Assembly: GCA_044350425.1 (NCBI GenBank)
Contig: JBILHS010000007.1
Span: forward strand, 1-64,000
Origin: M3007 sp044350425
Lineage (GTDB): Bacteria; Bacteroidota; Bacteroidia; Chitinophagales; Saprospiraceae
Length of the DNA: 64,000 bases
Reading direction: 5' to 3'
Both the position numbers and the translations under genes were made by a program. This document shows, piece by piece, positions 61,901-64,000 of the stretch. Position 1 is the stretch's first letter. Each line of letters opens with the position of its first letter. The notes under the pieces were generated by a model, which was given only the letters and a program-made list of their open reading frames with translations, was not told where the DNA came from and did no database searches.

Positions 61901-64000
61901 TAATTTCCGGCTGTCAAATAGGTGTGCGATGGATTCTGGGCGCCGTTGGTGGAGCCATCATCAAAATCCCAGGACCAGCTGATAATACCGGCTGCGCTGG
62001 CATTGAACAACACGGCATCGCCCACACAGGCCGGGCTTGGATTGGCCGAAATGATTGGGACCGGAGCGCCTCCGATCGTAATGCCCCGCGTGATCTTGGC
62101 TTCACATCCATTGGCGTTGGTAACTGTGAGCATAACGGTATATGGACCCGGAGAGGCATACGTATGCATCGGATTTTGAAGGGTGGAAGTATTTCCGTCT
62201 CCAAAATCCCAGAACCAGGAGACAGGGCCTTGTCCCGGTTGGAAGTTGGACAAATCCATAAAGGTGGTCTGGGTGCAAACACTGGTAAAACTAAAATCCG
62301 CTACCAATGGAACACAAACCAAAGCGCCAAAGCTCACCGGACAGAAGCCTGAGCCAGGCGGCGCTTGGGGCACCAAGCCTTGCAGCAAAACTTTGAAGCA
62401 ACCTGCCTGCGTATATGTATGGACCGCGTTTTGCAAGGTACCATTATTGGCATTGCTGTTGGGGTCCCCAAAATTCCAGCCCGTAAGGGTTATGTTGGCA
62501 CTGGAAGTCACGGCAAAGTCGACGATGTTGCAGTTGGGCATCTGGTTGGTCGCTGTGAAGGACAGGTTGTAGTTTTCCGGGATACAAATGGAATCAGCCA
62601 GACAGCTATCCTGCACCACAGCGACGGTATTGGAGGTATTCATACAGCCGTTCGCATCCATTACTACAGCCCAGTAACTAAAGACCGCCGGCACATTCGT
62701 GTTCGTGTGCACCAAAGTATCCTGTCCGGCCGGCAAACCTTGCAAAATGCCGTTGCAAAACCAGGAGAATGAATACCCGGCGCCATTTTGAGCATAAAGC
62801 GTGATACTGGCAGGGTTGGGTGGAATGATGCAAATAACTGAAGTACCCGGAGGTGTAACGGAGGCTACCGGTCCGGGAAGTGCTGTTGCCGTAAAGGTGC
62901 CTATGGCTGTACAACCGTTGGCATCGGTGGTGGTTACGATATAGTTTCCGCCGGTCATGATCGGGATGGTCTGGGTGGTGGCAGTGGTAGACCACAGGTA
63001 ATCAGTAAAGCCCGCACCGGCGTCCAGAATGGCTGGCACACCCGGACAAAGATTTCCGATCTGGGTGATCACGGGTTGTACCGGGGCATTTACGGGCACG
63101 ACAATACTTTTTGACAGGGTGGCATTGCATAATTTGACCGTCACCATCAGGGTGGCATTCCCACCCACGTTATTCCATTGTACGGTCACATTGGGACTGC
63201 CTTGCCCGCTGACCACACTGCCAAGATTGGCAGGCGTAACGACCCAGTTATAAGTGGCTTCTGGGTGTTGCGCAGGACCAGCCGCGTAATTTTGCAAACT
63301 GTTGATGCATGCCGGTGGACCGGTGATCGTGAGTGGGCCATTGATCCATTTAGGAAGTAAAGTCAACTGAATCGTATCCGACATGCAATTGGGCGGAGCG
63401 AGACTTGTGTGCTTCACGGCTACAAAATACGGACCAGTGGCATTCCAGGTAACCGATATGGGATTGCCGGTAAAAGTATTTGGTGTTCCACCGGTGACAG
63501 TCCAATCAAATGCTACCCCGGGCGCTGAACCCTGAGCCAGATAGGTATAAGTGTCGCCCGGACAGATCTCAACAGGTCCAACGATCGCATCTGGTGGCGG
63601 CACTTCCAATACCCGGATCACCTTGGTTACCAAACTGTTGCAGTATACGGACGGGTTGGTAGGCATAGCAGTCACCACAAAAGTGCCGGGGCCGGCGTTC
63701 CAGGTGACGGTGATCACATTTGTCCCTTGTCCGCCAAACGGAACCGCTGGTGTAATGGTCCAGTTATAAGTTGACAAGGGCGCAGCCGTAGCAAAAAATG
63801 CGGAGCTGGAATTCAGGCATACCACCCCTGGGACGGGCCCTGTGACGTCAAAACGTGGTTTTATGTTAACGGACAGGGTAGCTGTACCCATGCATTTTTC
63901 GGGATCATGCCCCGGCAACCCACTCAGGAAATCGCTGTAATATTTCAATGTAATAGTTCCTGTGGGCCCGGGTCCCCAAAGGATCGTGACCGTATTGGTG
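58921..64000 (-). CDS. Giant PKD/Ig-repeat T9SS protein, N-terminus beyond window
   Basis: At least 1690 residues; the frame stays open from the stop at 58921 to the window edge, past the first in-window Met at 63948, so the true start is outside. It is made of repeated Ig/PKD-like domains, with many copies of patterns such as GYSFSWFCNGI, TGWNFGDPNSNANN, SWFWDFGDGNTSTLQNPMHT, SWSWDFDDGSTNGAQNPSHT and VTVTNANGC-like CHU repeats. The C-terminal LSVYPNPTSSGQFSIRL to YTKRVVIE is a type A sorting tail. It is a large surface or secreted adhesin, convergent with the HYR/DUF11-like gene. Confidence 0.92.
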   Translation of the reverse strand, partial: TNTVTILWGPGPTGTITLKYYSDFLSGLPGHDPEKCMGTATLSVNIKPRFDVTGPVPGVVCLNSSSAFFATAAPLSTYNWTITPAVPFGGQGTNVITVTWNAGPGTFVVTAMPTNPSVYCNSLVTKVIRVLEVPPPDAIVGPVEICPGDTYTYLAQGSAPGVAFDWTVTGGTPNTFTGNPISVTWNATGPYFVAVKHTSLAPPNCMSDTIQLTLLPKWINGPLTITGPPACINSLQNYAAGPAQHPEATYNWVVTPANLGSVVSGQGSPNVTVQWNNVGGNATLMVTVKLCNATLSKSIVVPVNAPVQPVITQIGNLCPGVPAILDAGAGFTDYLWSTTATTQTIPIMTGGNYIVTTTDANGCTAIGTFTATALPGPVASVTPPGTSVICIIPPNPASITLYAQNGAGYSFSWFCNGILQGLPAGQDTLVHTNTNVPAVFSYWAVVMDANGCMNTSNTVAVVQDSCLADSICIPENYNLSFTATNQMPNCNIVDFAVTSSANITLTGWNFGDPNSNANNGTLQNAVHTYTQAGCFKVLLQGLVPQAPPGSGFCPVSFGALVCVPLVADFSFTSVCTQTTFMDLSNFQPGQGPVSWFWDFGDGNTSTLQNPMHTYASPGPYTVMLTVTNANGCEAKITRGITIGGAPVPIISANPSPACVGDAVLFNASAAGIISWSWDFDDGSTNGAQNPSHTYLTAGNYNVSITVTDAMGCTNTATLALMINPAVPPGIITVAPGLTVCAGTTVTLTAPAGFNYLWSTLATTQVITTTTAGTYKVTLTDANGCSLVLEPVTIVVLPPPLAYITGNPVICDVGCTTLSAPLGTGYTYQWLDAANNPIGGATAQTLVVCNNNLLAGYSVIVTDANLCSDTSALFVVTVEVSPVFTITISPDDCEGSPITLTITPVQANVVYAWSNGATGTSIIVLQAGTYIAVGTDTTSGCQGTASAVIHPLPDLCLVPVGCYEACNPDTICGPPGMASYQWNKDGVPITGETQQCLIVTQSGTYTLTCTTSFGCSDTSESLMLQLINCGCEGLMVEAVPLEGEACCWIISYTNPFDSLFGLVIHSDDTDFNFDLSGLDPSLSVYSISDHSIGLVNSLPNTPLPEGALDSFLIFCLTNVQNLPQQIVFDWYDFEFNIACSDTLEFDCPVEPDCLYLASDSIYCHDTAVYYSITVCNPIDAAYSIQYIAINPTSPFGIVVSPPFIDASGDPIDPGECQTYTVILSGPNIAGELFCFNLTAHDEEPDPIDTSKCCSLDTLYCIEIPDCQPCNDIGVELVEDVTPAGDEGCCYDISLFNNYATGYFDGINICMLSAGVTMTMNNPFGSGWFTNSLTPTLIELTVAPPLGTSIPLGVVTLPTICIQSDQAPPQFVEIKWMKDGEVVCRDTLELSCEPPCGYISAEVIECNVDGSSGWTYSGIIHNTSNYTVGEAHIVCTSPAGLGAYNQTIVFGGGLAPGGTQAFSLPLGLPAMSGDTVCFTVSLHALNDDASHSQCCNFYDCIVLPDCVMAANCFCDHSMNDIYLQGILYADFQAATYMAIFQPRNTVCSTDKVYWYFTDSNVIEQTTGNEELHHTFPGPGSYSVCIYVFRTEANGAQCSTESCKDVVFVGPGNSLSVYPNPTSSGQFSIRLNPEWVSPVQFRVFDINSRVIAAWEVDDPARHEFIPVNLGETGSGIYLLEAVVDGKRYTKRVVIE

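Overview
The window is a stretch of chromosome from a member of the Bacteroidota, most likely the Saprospiria (Saprospiraceae, Haliscomenobacter or Lewinella-like). The evidence is type IX secretion (T9SS) sorting tails on five or six large secreted proteins, a TonB receptor with a carboxypeptidase-like N-terminal domain, a PorV/PorQ-type barrel, the MurF-alanine racemase fusion, and Bacteroidota -7 promoter boxes (TAnnTTTGC) a few bases upstream of many start codons. The genus is an inference from protein style, not from a search. No rRNA, tRNA, CRISPR array, prophage or complete insertion sequence was found.

Layout. 1-7.6 kb, minus strand: a cut DUF2490 outer-membrane protein, an SPFH lipoprotein, a Thermus/Rickettsia-type isocitrate dehydrogenase, a stand-alone MurF and a MurF-Alr fusion. 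7.6-15.5 kb, plus strand: TsaE, a Glu/Leu/Phe/Val dehydrogenase, an OmpA-family protein, a DUF3108 protein, then a pair made of a membrane-anchored AAA-like protein and a subtilase. 15.6-24.7 kb: a DjlA-like co-chaperone, a secreted unknown, adenine deaminase, a PhnP-like metallo-hydrolase, two lipoproteins and a D-2-hydroxyacid dehydrogenase. 24.8-33.8 kb: a surface block of TonB receptor, 1350-residue secreted protein and PorV-like barrel. 33.8-35.7 kb: greA, a hotdog thioesterase and a REP-associated tyrosine transposase (RAYT). 35.7-64 kb: large T9SS cargo proteins (CotH/lamin-tail, beta-helix, FG-GAP, HYR/DUF11-like and PKD), interspersed with a GNAT acetyltransferase, a LytTR two-component pair, a lipoprotein-cupin-DUF3592 cluster, a gene broken by three frameshifts, a Cys/Met PLP enzyme and an acyltransferase.

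The most striking feature lies in the intergenic DNA. Very long, near-perfect palindromes (56-89 bp) sit between genes in two sequence families. Family A (7542-7597, 34898-34979, 35632-35715) shares a core of about 32 bp built around GAGGTYTTCGAARACCTC. Two of its copies bracket the RAYT gene exactly, as expected for REP elements and their transposase. Family B (4791-4869, 48103-48191) shares a core containing CACCGGGTGACTT. Copies within a family differ mostly by paired, compensatory changes. The outer arms of family A are specific to each locus and reach into neighbouring genes: they contain stop codons and last codons, or in one case outward-facing promoter boxes for two divergent genes. 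This suggests a process that extends a shared hairpin core by copying adjacent DNA in inverted form. Further inverted repeats sit at other convergent gene ends (15526, 22756, 53991).
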